In this document: in pieces, positions 26,241 through 34,457 of the stretch
Numbering within the stretch: position 1 is the stretch's first letter
Layout: the number at the start of each line of letters is the position of its first letter
Assembly: GCF_014596935.1 (NCBI RefSeq)
Contig: NZ_JACVXC010000007.1
Location: 124,001-188,000, forward strand
DNA from: Aestuariibaculum suncheonense
GTDB taxonomy: Bacteria > Bacteroidota > Bacteroidia > Flavobacteriales > Flavobacteriaceae
DNA: 64,000 nucleotides
Reading direction: 5' to 3'
Position numbers and translations under genes: made by a program
Notes under the pieces: generated by a model
Database searches by the model: none
What the model saw: the letters and a program-made list of their open reading frames with translations, nothing else
What the model was told of the DNA's origin: nothing

Positions 26241-29200
26241 TTAGACTTCTCTAATTGAGACGTCTTCGTTCGTATAAATCAAGATTTTTTTTAGTACAGA
26301 AATGTTCATTTCATTTAAAACATCCTCATAAGTTTGTAATTGTTGTACGTGTTTTTTGTCTTCCATTCCGGTTTTGTAATCAATGATTACAGATTGATTA
26401 TCAGGAAATAAAATGATGCGGTCTGGTCTTAAAATCATACCTTCTTTAGAGATGATATCACGTTCATTATAGACTGTATTGTCGGCATGATAATATATTT
26501 CGAGTTTTGGATGAGTTACAATTTTATGAATGGTCTCTTTTAGTCGGCTAGCTTGGTTTTGACTTATTGTTCCAGTGGTTAAGAATTCGCTTATAGCAAA
26601 ATCGACGTCGTTTTTAGAAATAATTTCCGCCATAATGTTGTGAATCAGATTCCCTCTTTCGATAGCTTCTTCTTGATTGGTGTCCCAAAGCATTCCAGAT
26701 TTTGTTACGACTTTGATGTTATGGTCTTCTTTAGCAGTTGAGATAAATTCGTTTGCCGTTATCATGCCTTCAGCTATTTTTTTATGCTCATTTGTTTTTT
26801 CAGCTATTCCGAAGCTATAAGTTTCTTGGTTATTATTCCAAAGTCCAAGATGTTGAAGGTAATTAATGAATAATCCGGAGTATTTATTGCTATTCACTTC
26901 TCCCTTAGTGTTAAGGTCTTTCGTTGAAATAATATAGAGGTGTTCCACAGGACGTGTTAGGGCTACATATAGTAGATTAATATTGTCCAGTTCCTGTTCC
27001 GATCGATGGTTGGTATAAATATTTAAACCTACATCTCCGTAATATTCAAAATCCTTGTTGAAATTCAACAAGGTATGTGAAAAACCTTGATACATTTCAT
27101 CGTTAATAGGAAACCATTCTTTAGGTTCAATTTCTCGATAGATATCTAAATCGGCATAAGGAAATATTACCACAGGGAATTCCAGCCCTTTAGATTTATG
27201 AATGGTCATGATTTGAACAGCATCCTGACCTTTGGGTGAAACAATGCTTAGCGATTCCTTTTTTGAATCGAAATAATCTAAAAACCCACTTATATCTGAG
27301 CCTTTTTTATGAGAAAAGTCCAGAACAATATCTAAATAAAACTGAATATAAGCATTTGAATTTTCAACCAGATGAAAACTTCTTACCAAAGTTTCAGTTA
27401 AGTCGTAAAGTGGCAGTTGAAGCAAATATGGACTATTTACATAAATATTATAGTTTTCAAAACTTTTAAAGAATTCCTGCAACGGTAAACTTAAATGTTC
27501 GCTGAAGAATTCGTGTTTGTTTTCTACATTAAATAAGTCTGCCAGATAGGTTAATACCGCAATTTTAACCTCGTTATTTTTCGGTTGAATTAAGAGTTTT
27601 AAAAGATTATTTAAAAAAACAACTTCCGGAGCATTGTTAATCAATAGAGTTTCTGAAGAAATGATAGGAATATTAAACTGACTTAAATAATTAGCCACAG
27701 CAACACCCTCTTTTTTCTTTCTAACCAAAATACAAATATCTTCCAGTTTAAAGTTGTTTTCAAGGCAACGATTAATGGTTTTTAAAACCTGTTCGCAAAA
27801 CTGCTCGTCTCGGTCGTCGTCTTTATCGAAATCTAAGAACGAGAGCTCTACATAACCGCTTTCAGTTTTATTAATGTTCTGATGCGCTTTTTCGTAAAGG
27901 TTTTTATAGGTGTTATTGCTAAAGACCTGTTGTGCTAAAAAGCTAAAAAATTTGTTATTAAAATCGACCACTTCTTTAAAACTTCTAAAGTTTGCAGGAA
28001 GATTCTTTAAATCCTTTCCAACATGAAATGGATTTTTATCTACAAACAAATCAATAAATTGTTCGGCTTTTCCACCTCGCCAGCGGTAAATGGCTTGTTT
28101 GGCGTCTCCTACTAGCATGGTGGTTCCTTTATCGGCAGATAGAGAGCTGTCTAACAACGGAATTAAATTCTGCCACTGCATCACCGAAGTATCCTGAAAC
28201 TCGTCAATAAAATAATGGTTGAATTTTTCGCCAATACGCTCGTAAACGAAAGGTGTTGGTTGGTTGCTGATTTCCTGACTAATAATGGTGTTAAATTCTG
28301 AAATCAGCATTTTGTTTTGGTCTAGTTTCAGCGCTTTTAATTCCTTATTAATCGCATTTAAAACTGATAAAGGCGTGATATTTTTATAAAAGGCTTTTAA
28401 AAATTTAACGTGAAAAATGCCTTGCTTGGTTAAATTGAAAGCTGATGCGATTTGCGGTTGAATGGATTCAATGGTTGAAGCAACATCACTGCTCACCTTT
28501 TTAGGATAAAGCGTACCGTTATCTATATTGTCCTGCCACTTTGGTACAAAAGACACATCAAAATTACCTTCACTGATTTTCATGAAATGTTTCGGAAGAT
28601 AACTACTTGAAAAGTCACTAAACTCTAAACCAACACTCTCTATTAAATCTAAAGTATCTTGAGCGGCTTCAATAATGGCTGTTTCTGTGGTTTTTATATC
28701 TGTTTTTAACTGTGTTTTAAGTGAGTTGAAATCAGATAGAGTCTTTGATTTTAAGGTTTCAATAAACGGAATATCGTTCTCGTTAACCAGTAATTTGGCA
28801 ATTTTATTAAAATCGAAGGCAATGTCAAAACTTTTATCGTCATCGGCTTTTTCAATGGCGAAATCAACTAAAACCTTGGTCAGGGCTTTATCGCTTCCGG
28901 CTTTAGCAATAAGGCTATCTACGGCCTGATTTAATAAGGAATCCTGGTCGAGTTCTACTTCAAAATTAATAGGCAGTTTTAAGTCGTAAGCAAAAGTTCT
29001 TATTAGTTTATGAGTAAAACCATCAATCGTCGATATATCGAAAGCGGCATAATTATGAATGATGGTATTTAGTAATTTAATAGATTTTTCGTGAACTTTT
29101 TCAGGCGGCATATTCAAATCTTTACTAATGAACTCAAACATAGTGTTTGGCTTTTCCAGAATTTCAGGTTCAGAAAATTGCTTTAACACCTCAATAATAC

Positions 29201-29372
29201 GCTCTTTCATTTCGGCAACCGCTTTATTGGTAAACGTGATGGCTAAAATGCGTTTAAACTGATCTGAAGTGTCAGAACTGAATAAAATTTTTAGATATTC
29301 TTTAACCAAAGTGAAGGTTTTACCACTTCCAGCCGAAGCGTTATATATTATAAATGGTGGGGTTTGCAGCAT
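26241..29372 (-). CDS. AddA-like UvrD/Rep-family helicase-nuclease
   Basis: Probable motor and nuclease subunit of an AddAB-type recombination complex. Walker A is at the very start (IYNASAGSGKTFTL) and AITFTNKAVAEMKERI is helicase motif Ia. FIDEFQDTSVMQW is motif II, VGDAKQAIYRWRGG motif III, MTIHKSKGLEFPVVIFPYAD motif V and LLYVALTRPVEHLYI motif VI. The C-terminal nuclease domain contains SVIIDYKTGMEDKKHVQQLQTYE near residue 1010. The open frame extends to 29408, but the ATG at 29372 (MLQTPPFIIYN) places the Walker motif at the usual distance and is preferred. It is divergent from the superoxide dismutase gene. Confidence 0.92.
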   Translation of the reverse strand: MLQTPPFIIYNASAGSGKTFTLVKEYLKILFSSDTSDQFKRILAITFTNKAVAEMKERIIEVLKQFSEPEILEKPNTMFEFISKDLNMPPEKVHEKSIKLLNTIIHNYAAFDISTIDGFTHKLIRTFAYDLKLPINFEVELDQDSLLNQAVDSLIAKAGSDKALTKVLVDFAIEKADDDKSFDIAFDFNKIAKLLVNENDIPFIETLKSKTLSDFNSLKTQLKTDIKTTETAIIEAAQDTLDLIESVGLEFSDFSSSYLPKHFMKISEGNFDVSFVPKWQDNIDNGTLYPKKVSSDVASTIESIQPQIASAFNLTKQGIFHVKFLKAFYKNITPLSVLNAINKELKALKLDQNKMLISEFNTIISQEISNQPTPFVYERIGEKFNHYFIDEFQDTSVMQWQNLIPLLDSSLSADKGTTMLVGDAKQAIYRWRGGKAEQFIDLFVDKNPFHVGKDLKNLPANFRSFKEVVDFNNKFFSFLAQQVFSNNTYKNLYEKAHQNINKTESGYVELSFLDFDKDDDRDEQFCEQVLKTINRCLENNFKLEDICILVRKKKEGVAVANYLSQFNIPIISSETLLINNAPEVVFLNNLLKLLIQPKNNEVKIAVLTYLADLFNVENKHEFFSEHLSLPLQEFFKSFENYNIYVNSPYLLQLPLYDLTETLVRSFHLVENSNAYIQFYLDIVLDFSHKKGSDISGFLDYFDSKKESLSIVSPKGQDAVQIMTIHKSKGLEFPVVIFPYADLDIYREIEPKEWFPINDEMYQGFSHTLLNFNKDFEYYGDVGLNIYTNHRSEQELDNINLLYVALTRPVEHLYIISTKDLNTKGEVNSNKYSGLFINYLQHLGLWNNNQETYSFGIAEKTNEHKKIAEGMITANEFISTAKEDHNIKVVTKSGMLWDTNQEEAIERGNLIHNIMAEIISKNDVDFAISEFLTTGTISQNQASRLKETIHKIVTHPKLEIYYHADNTVYNERDIISKEGMILRPDRIILFPDNQSVIIDYKTGMEDKKHVQQLQTYEDVLNEMNISVLKKILIYTNEDVSIREV

Positions 29373-29453
29373 GAATTTGAAATTTGAACACAAGATAAAA
29401 ACTATCAATCATATCATAACGATTTATTATTTTTAATTGAGGGCATTTATGTG

Positions 29454-29461
29454 TAAATTTG
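29454..29461 (+). promoter_or_regulatory. -7 box of the superoxide dismutase promoter
   Basis: TAAATTTG fits the Bacteroidetes -7 consensus TAnnTTTG exactly and lies 38 bp before the sod start codon. A TTG at 29437-29439 is a possible -33 element, though the 14-bp spacing is shorter than usual. Confidence 0.55.
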
Positions 29462-29499
29462 AACTTAAAATATTTATTAATAGTTAAAACAAAAAAATT

Positions 29500-30108
29500 A
29501 TGGCTTTCGAATTACCTGAATTAGGTTATGCTTACGATGCTTTAGAGCCGCACATTGATGCACGCACTATGGAGATTCACCATTCTAAGCACCACCAAGG
29601 ATATACAAATAATTTCAATGCTGCAATCGCAGGTACTGATTTAGAAGGAAAATCTGTTGAAGAGATTCTTACTAATTTAGATTTAGATAATGCTGCTGTT
29701 AGAAACAATGGTGGTGGATATTTTAACCACTCTTTATTCTGGTCGGTAATGAACCCAGAAGATAGAGGATATTTATCAGGAGAATTAAAAGATGCTATTG
29801 AGGCAGAATTTGGTTCCAAAGATGCATTTGTTGAAGCATTCAGTAAGGCAGCTGCTACACGTTTCGGATCTGGTTGGGCATGGTTATGTGTTCATAAAGG
29901 AGGAAAAGTAGAGATCTGTTCTACAGCGAATCAAGATAACCCATTAATGCCAGGAATTGGTTGCGGAGCAACTCCAATTTTAGGTCTTGATGTTTGGGAA
30001 CACGCTTATTATTTAAACTACCAAAACCGTCGTCCAGATTATATCGATGCGTTCTTTAAAGTAGTAAACTGGAATGAAGTTGAAAGACGTTACGCTGAAG
30101 CTAAGTAA
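29500..30108 (+). CDS. sodA: Superoxide dismutase, Mn-type of the Fe/Mn family
   Basis: Converts superoxide to hydrogen peroxide and oxygen; cytoplasmic, with no signal peptide. Metal ligands are visible at His27 ([12 protein letters not shown]), His77 (FNHSLFW), Asp164 and His168 (LDVWEHAYY). Gly73, four residues before His77, and Gln145 in ANQDNPL are the residues that mark the manganese rather than the iron branch, although cambialistic use is possible. Its 202 residues match the family. It is monocistronic, with its own -7 box upstream and a terminator 25 bp after the stop. Confidence 0.96.
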   Translation: MAFELPELGYAYDALEPHIDARTMEIHHSKHHQGYTNNFNAAIAGTDLEGKSVEEILTNLDLDNAAVRNNGGGYFNHSLFWSVMNPEDRGYLSGELKDAIEAEFGSKDAFVEAFSKAAATRFGSGWAWLCVHKGGKVEICSTANQDNPLMPGIGCGATPILGLDVWEHAYYLNYQNRRPDYIDAFFKVVNWNEVERRYAEAK

Positions 30109-30132
30109 TTAGTTTTATTAAAGTATAGTAAG

Positions 30133-30164
30133 AAATCGCTTGGAGAAATCTAGGCGATTTTTTT
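30133..30164 (+). terminator. Terminator of the superoxide dismutase gene
   Basis: AAATCGCTT (30133-30141) pairs with AGGCGATTT (30152-30160) with one G-U pair, followed by a T-run to 30164. It lies 25 bp past the sod stop codon. Confidence 0.88.
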
Positions 30165-30202
30165 ATACTTCATTTTTTCGAATATTTAAAGTGTATTTGT
30201 AT

Positions 30203-30278
30203 TAAATGAAAAAGGCGGACAGAATGTCCACCTTTTTGCCCCAAATCTACCATAAACTTAACCTACTTATGTTATGGT
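30203..30278 (-). ncRNA. Small RNA copy 1 (Flavo-1-like candidate)
   Basis: Read on the - strand, the unit starts ACCATAACATAAGTAGG, continues through ATGGTAGATTTGGGGC and ends in the hairpin GGTGGAC-ATTCT-GTCCGCC followed by TTTTT. TATATTTA, a -7-like box, sits 4 bp before the first base. The 5' ACCATAA can pair with TTATGGT. Compared with copies 2 and 3, the terminator stem shows G-C in place of A-U at one pair, so pairing is kept. The linker before the hairpin is 2 nt shorter, which breaks any shared reading frame and argues against a peptide gene. The Flavo-1 RNA family is my best guess from memory. Confidence 0.72.
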
Positions 30279-30407
30279 AAGGTAAATATATTGCGGTAAA
30301 AAATTGTGATAAAATATTTTGGTTGAACTACCAATAATTTGGCTTAAGCGAATATGCTTAATTTTTAGTTTTTGTGAAGTTTCTCATAATTAGGAAACTA
30401 AAGTGTA

Positions 30408-30481
30408 TAAAAAAAGGCGAACAGAAGTTCACCTTTCTTTGCCCCAAATCTACCATGAACTTAACCTACTTATGTTATGGT
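30408..30481 (-). ncRNA. Small RNA copy 2 (Flavo-1-like candidate)
   Basis: Nearly identical to copy 3 in the core. The terminator is GGTGAAC-TTCT-GTTCGCC with a T-run. The -7 box TATATTTG, 5 bp before the first base, is a full match to TAnnTTTG. The upstream flank shares the AAAATATTTT block with copy 1. The stem contains a U-G wobble that would be a C-A mismatch on the other strand, which fixes transcription to the - strand, co-directional with purF and toward the sod terminator. Confidence 0.75.
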
Positions 30482-30610
30482 TCAGCAAATATATAGCAGC
30501 ATAATATTGTGGTAAAATATTTTAGTTGAACAGCCAAAAATTTGGTTTAAAGGCATTTAGGTAAGATTTTTAAGCTTTTTTGAGTAACGAAGAGAAATAC
30601 CTGAAACGCA

Positions 30611-30684
30611 TAAAAAAAGGCGAACAGAAGTTCACCTTTTTTTGCCCCAAATCTACCATGAACTTAACCTACTTATGTTATGGT
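30611..30684 (-). ncRNA. Small RNA copy 3 (Flavo-1-like candidate)
   Basis: Core and terminator as in copy 2, with a 7-T run in the linker. The upstream flank differs from copies 1 and 2. A TACATTCG sequence 4 bp before the first base is a weaker -7 box (TAnnTTnG), and the AAAATATTTT block is missing. This copy is nearest to purF and could be read partly from purF run-through, while copies 1 and 2 have their own promoter-like flank. Confidence 0.75.
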
Positions 30685-30820
30685 CTTACGAATGTATACG
30701 TAATTCAGGTAATTATATTATTTATTAGATAAAGTGCATTTTTTTCAGGCAAAATGTATTTTATCTTAGATAAAATGAGATTTATGCATTTTCAGGCGAT
30801 CTCAATTAAGAAGTGCTTAA

Positions 30821-32719
30821 TTAATAAGCACGTTCTTTATTACCTTCGTAAAAATTAATAAATGCTCGGTTCACAACACGGTTACCTCCAACAGTTGGAT
30901 AATCGCCTGTAAAATACCAATCACCTGAGTTTTTCGGACAAGCTTCATGTAAATTTTCTACCGGTTGGAAGATGATTTTTACATCAGCATTAATATTATC
31001 CGGACTTAAAAGCTCAGCAATTTTATCAGAAATTTGTTCGTCTGTAAACGGATCGTATATTTCTTTAACAAAGTTCTGTACGTACTTATCTGCTAGCTCG
31101 GTTTGCTCTATACACTTGTTGTAAACCTCTTCAACAATATGGTATTGACCGTTTTCTTTTAATAATTCCAAGGCTGCTCTAAAGGCTATTAAACTTTCTA
31201 AGTTAGCCATATCGATACCGTAACAGTCAGGATATCTAATTTGTGGGGCAGACGATACAACGACAATGCGTTTTGGTCCTAAACGGTCTAACATTCTTAA
31301 GATACTTTTCTTAAGTGTGGTTCCGCGAACTATACTATCGTCAATAATAACCAAGTTGTCTTCTGGCTTAATTACACCGTAAGTAATGTCGTAAACGTGC
31401 GCTACTAAATCGTCACGGCTGCTATCTTCCGTGATAAACGTTCTAAGTTTTGCATCTTTAATAGCGATTTTTTCAACACGAATATGCTGAGATAAGATTT
31501 CCTTGATTTTTTCAGAAGAAAGCGAATGTTGTCCTTCTAAAATGGCTGCTGTTTTCTTTTCATTTAAATATAAATCTGCCGAGTCTATCATCCCGTAAAA
31601 AGAGGTTTCAGCAGTATTTGGTATGAATGAGAAAACCGTATTCTTAATATCGTAATTAATAGATTCAAGAACCTTAGGCATTACCAAGTTTCCTAATTTT
31701 TTACGTTCCTGATAAATTTCGGCATCACTTCCTCTTGAGAAATAAATACGCTCAAAAGAACATGATTTTCTTTCTAAAGGCTCTAAAATTTGTTTGAAAC
31801 GAACTTCACCAGATTTTTTAATGATGATAGCTTTTCCAGGATCTAATTCATGAACGTCATCAAACTTTACGTTGAAAACCGTTTGAATTACCGGACGCTC
31901 TGAAGCGATTACTACAACTTCATCGTCCTGGTAGTAATAGGCTGGACGGATACCTGCAGGATCACGTAAAACGAAGGCATCCCCATGACCAATAAGACCA
32001 GCCATAGCATAACCACCATCCCAGTTTTTTGCTGCACGTTTTAATATTTTACCAACTTTTAAACGTTCTGCAATTTGTGGAGAGGCATCTCTTTTGTTGT
32101 ATCCCTCTTTTTTAAGGTCTTTGTATACTTTAGCAACGGCATCGTCTAAGAAATGACCGATTTTCTCCATTATAGTAATAGTGTCGGTGTATTCTTTTGG
32201 GTGCTGACCTAACTCAATTAAATTTCCGAATAACTCTTTAACATTCGTCATGTTAAAGTTACCCGCCATAATTAAGTTTCTGTGCATCCAGTTGTTTTGT
32301 CTTAAAAACGGGTGAACACTTTCTACACTGTTTTTACCAAAAGTTCCGTAACGAACGTGACCTAATAAAACTTCACCAATGTATGGAATGTTCTTTTTCT
32401 GTGCTGCAACGTCGTTAGCGTATTCCGGATGTGCTGAAAGCTCGGTATTGATACGATCGTTAATTTGAGCAAAAATATCCTGAATAGGCTGTTGTGCAAT
32501 AGAACGTACTCTACTAATGTAACGTTCACCAGGCTTCATGTCTAGTTTGATACTTGCAAAACCAGCACCGTCTTGACCACGGTTGTGCTGTTTTTCCATC
32601 ATAAGGTACATTTTGTTGACTCCGTAAAATGCACTTCCGTATTTTTCTTTGTAGTACTCTAGTGGTTTTAATAACCTAACCATGGCTATTCCACATTCGT
32701 GTTTTAAAGCATCACTCAT
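30821..32719 (-). CDS. purF: Amidophosphoribosyltransferase (PurF), long Bacteroidetes form
   Basis: First committed step of purine synthesis: PRPP plus glutamine to phosphoribosylamine. The class II glutaminase domain begins with Cys9 (KHECGIAMVRL), which would become the N-terminal nucleophile after removal of an eight-residue propeptide. MEKQHNRGQDGAG and HVRYGTFG are conserved glutaminase motifs. The phosphoribosyltransferase PRPP loop VIIDDSIVRGTT is at residues 457-468. At 632 residues it is longer than the roughly 470-500 residues of Escherichia or Bacillus PurF; the extra sequence lies between the glutaminase domain and the PRPP loop and at the C-terminus. A 7-bp hairpin spans its stop codon (30813-30831). 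Confidence 0.9.
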   Translation of the reverse strand: MSDALKHECGIAMVRLLKPLEYYKEKYGSAFYGVNKMYLMMEKQHNRGQDGAGFASIKLDMKPGERYISRVRSIAQQPIQDIFAQINDRINTELSAHPEYANDVAAQKKNIPYIGEVLLGHVRYGTFGKNSVESVHPFLRQNNWMHRNLIMAGNFNMTNVKELFGNLIELGQHPKEYTDTITIMEKIGHFLDDAVAKVYKDLKKEGYNKRDASPQIAERLKVGKILKRAAKNWDGGYAMAGLIGHGDAFVLRDPAGIRPAYYYQDDEVVVIASERPVIQTVFNVKFDDVHELDPGKAIIIKKSGEVRFKQILEPLERKSCSFERIYFSRGSDAEIYQERKKLGNLVMPKVLESINYDIKNTVFSFIPNTAETSFYGMIDSADLYLNEKKTAAILEGQHSLSSEKIKEILSQHIRVEKIAIKDAKLRTFITEDSSRDDLVAHVYDITYGVIKPEDNLVIIDDSIVRGTTLKKSILRMLDRLGPKRIVVVSSAPQIRYPDCYGIDMANLESLIAFRAALELLKENGQYHIVEEVYNKCIEQTELADKYVQNFVKEIYDPFTDEQISDKIAELLSPDNINADVKIIFQPVENLHEACPKNSGDWYFTGDYPTVGGNRVVNRAFINFYEGNKERAY

Positions 32720-32770
32720 TTTGGATCTATTGTGTTTATCGCTTTTGCGTAAATATTAACGTTTATAATT

Positions 32771-32795
32771 AAAAACGCGCTCAAATTCGAGCGCG
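32771..32795 (-). terminator. Terminator after the PfkB kinase gene
   Basis: On the - strand CGCGCTC (32795-32789 side) pairs with GAGCGCG (32782-32776 side), followed by TTTTT. It begins within a few bases of the stop codon of the kinase gene and separates it from purF. Confidence 0.85.
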
Positions 32796-32800
32796 CGGTT

Positions 32801-33727
32801 TTATGCTAATTCTATTTCAAATTGTGTTAACTGTTTAAACTGTAACAAGCGCTTATGGACTTCACCTTCACTTAAGTTCTGCATACGTTCGGTTCCGAAT
32901 TTTTCAACACAGAACGAGGCTAAAGTAGAACCGTAAATTACAGCATTCTTCATGTTTTCGAAAGAGGTGTCACCTGTTTTTGCAATATATCCAGCAAAAC
33001 CTCCAGCAAAGGTGTCTCCGGCACCGGTTGGATCGAAAACTTCTTCAAGTGGTAAAGCCGGAGCATAGAATACGTTATCGTTATTAAACAATAAAGCACC
33101 GTGTTCTCCTTTTTTAATCACAACATATTTAGGTCCCATTTCCTGAATTTTTCTGGCAGCAACTAATAGAGAATATTCTCCAGTTAATTGTCTGGCTTCT
33201 TCATCGTTAATGGTAATAACATCAATTTTCTTAATCACCTTATGTAAATCGTCTAAAGCACAGTCCATCCAGAAATTCATAGTATCTAGAATGACCAGTT
33301 TAGGTTTTTCTTCCATTTGTTCTAAAACACTTAGTTGGACGATAGGATGAAGATTTCCTAACATCACGACATCAGCATTTTTATAATCTTGAGGAACAAC
33401 AGGGTTGAAATCGGTTAAGGTGTTAAGCTCGGTAACTAAGGTGTCACGGCTGTTCATGTCGTTGTGGTAACGACCGCTCCAGAAAAATGTTTTTCCGTCT
33501 TTAACGATTTCAATTCCTGAGATATCAATATTTTTACTTGATAATAAGTCTAAATATTCCTGAGGAAAATCGCCACCAACAACCGATACAGCTGCGGCGT
33601 CTACGTTAAAATGTGAAGCAGATAATCCAATAAAAGTGGCTGCACCACCAAGTATTTTGTCGGTTTTCCCGAACGGCGTTTCAATAGCATCAAAGGCTAC
33701 TGTGCCAACAATTACTAATTTACCCAT
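32801..33727 (-). CDS. PfkB-family sugar/nucleoside kinase
   Basis: ATP-dependent kinase of the ribokinase fold (308 residues). GKTDKILGGAATFIGLSA is the N-terminal substrate-binding signature and FDPTGAGDTFAGGFAGY holds the anion hole and the catalytic Asp (DTxGAGD-type motif). The substrate cannot be read from sequence: ribokinase-, adenosine kinase- and inosine kinase-like members share these motifs. Sitting between purF and purN suggests a nucleoside or ribose substrate, but that is context only. It ends in its own terminator, so it belongs with the upstream viroplasmin/RNase H and purN genes rather than with purF. Confidence 0.9.
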   Translation of the reverse strand: MGKLVIVGTVAFDAIETPFGKTDKILGGAATFIGLSASHFNVDAAAVSVVGGDFPQEYLDLLSSKNIDISGIEIVKDGKTFFWSGRYHNDMNSRDTLVTELNTLTDFNPVVPQDYKNADVVMLGNLHPIVQLSVLEQMEEKPKLVILDTMNFWMDCALDDLHKVIKKIDVITINDEEARQLTGEYSLLVAARKIQEMGPKYVVIKKGEHGALLFNNDNVFYAPALPLEEVFDPTGAGDTFAGGFAGYIAKTGDTSFENMKNAVIYGSTLASFCVEKFGTERMQNLSEGEVHKRLLQFKQLTQFEIELA

Positions 33728-33781
33728 AAAGGTTTTTAATTTTGGTGCAAATATACGTCTTTTAAGTGCTAAAAAACGAAT

Positions 33782-34423
33782 TTATTTTCGTCCAAAATCT
33801 GCTGGAATTTCACCCCAAGCTTTTGTTTCCCATTTTACGATGGTTGTTGTGTAGGTATTGGTCTTTAGCCAGTTAACCGCACGGTCTACCAATTCAAAAA
33901 GGTCTTTATTTTTTTCGTTGCGTTCTAATTTGGTGTTGCAGGTTTTCTTCTTAACCCAGCTTATTGCGGTCTTTGAGTCGGTGTAAATTATACGGTTGCT
34001 GTTTTTCTTTTTAAGGAGTGCAAGGCCGTGAACAATGGCTAAAAATTCACCTATATTATTCGTGCCTTCCTGAAAAGGCCCTTGAATAAAGAGTTGTTGT
34101 TTGGTTTTGGTGTCGACACCACGATACTCCATAACACCCGGATTTCCGCTAGAAGCGGCATCGACTGAAATGGAATTATAATTAGGCTGTCCAATTTTTT
34201 TTAGCTGCTCTGCAGATAGAGTACTGGTGAATGATTTGTTCTTACCTATATAGTCGTTGTAGTTTCCGTTTAAAGCCTTTTTGGCAGCTTCAAACGTTTC
34301 AAACGATTTGTATTGTGCACCTTCGTAATTGGTTATTTGAGCCTTACAGTCGTTCCATGTTTCAAAAACACCGACGTTGTGTCCTTTCCAAACCGTATAG
34401 TATTTTTTCTTTTTTTTAGACAT
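33782..34423 (-). CDS. Viroplasmin-domain ribonuclease H
   Basis: Degrades RNA in RNA-DNA hybrids. The N-terminal 50 residues (KKYYTVWKGHNVGVFETWNDCKAQ, GAQYKSFETFEAAKKAL) are the viroplasmin/RNase H1 hybrid-binding domain. The C-terminal RNase H domain shows the acidic set: Asp in ISVDAASSGNPG, Glu in NNIGEFLAI, Asp in IIYTDSKTAI and a final Asp in IPADFGRK. Its 213 residues match this Bacteroidetes type of RNase H1. It lies between purN and the PfkB kinase gene with gaps of 34 and 54 bp, so probably one operon. Confidence 0.93.
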   Translation of the reverse strand: MSKKKKKYYTVWKGHNVGVFETWNDCKAQITNYEGAQYKSFETFEAAKKALNGNYNDYIGKNKSFTSTLSAEQLKKIGQPNYNSISVDAASSGNPGVMEYRGVDTKTKQQLFIQGPFQEGTNNIGEFLAIVHGLALLKKKNSNRIIYTDSKTAISWVKKKTCNTKLERNEKNKDLFELVDRAVNWLKTNTYTTTIVKWETKAWGEIPADFGRK

Positions 34424-34457
34424 GGTATAATACGCAGGGCTTACTGTTATATAGCTG

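Larger units (their letters stand above)
30203..30684 (-). repeat. Three tandem units with exact 203-bp period between sod and purF
   Basis: The 5' ends of three near-identical 74-76 bp cores lie at 30278, 30481 and 30684 (- strand), each exactly 203 bp apart. About 70 bp of the spacer next to copies 1 and 2 is also clearly alignable (for example AAAATATTTT and AATTTGG shared at matching positions). The rest of the spacer has diverged while keeping its length. This is the mark of an old tandem segment duplication with selection on the cores. The surrounding 30,109-30,820 gap holds no protein gene. Confidence 0.92.

Noticed and set aside
29373-29408. Longer start of the AddA-like gene
   Set aside because: The added residues (IVFILCSNFKF) are hydrophobic and not seen in the family. 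The Walker A motif sits at the right distance from ATG 29372.
30451-30481. Short peptide gene in the 203-bp repeats
   Set aside because: An ATG shared by all three copies is followed by a frame that changes after the 5- or 7-base T/A run, so no common peptide would be made.
30109-30820. tRNA or rRNA in the sod-purF gap
   Set aside because: No cloverleaf or T-loop motif was seen. The repeats are instead promoter-core-terminator units.
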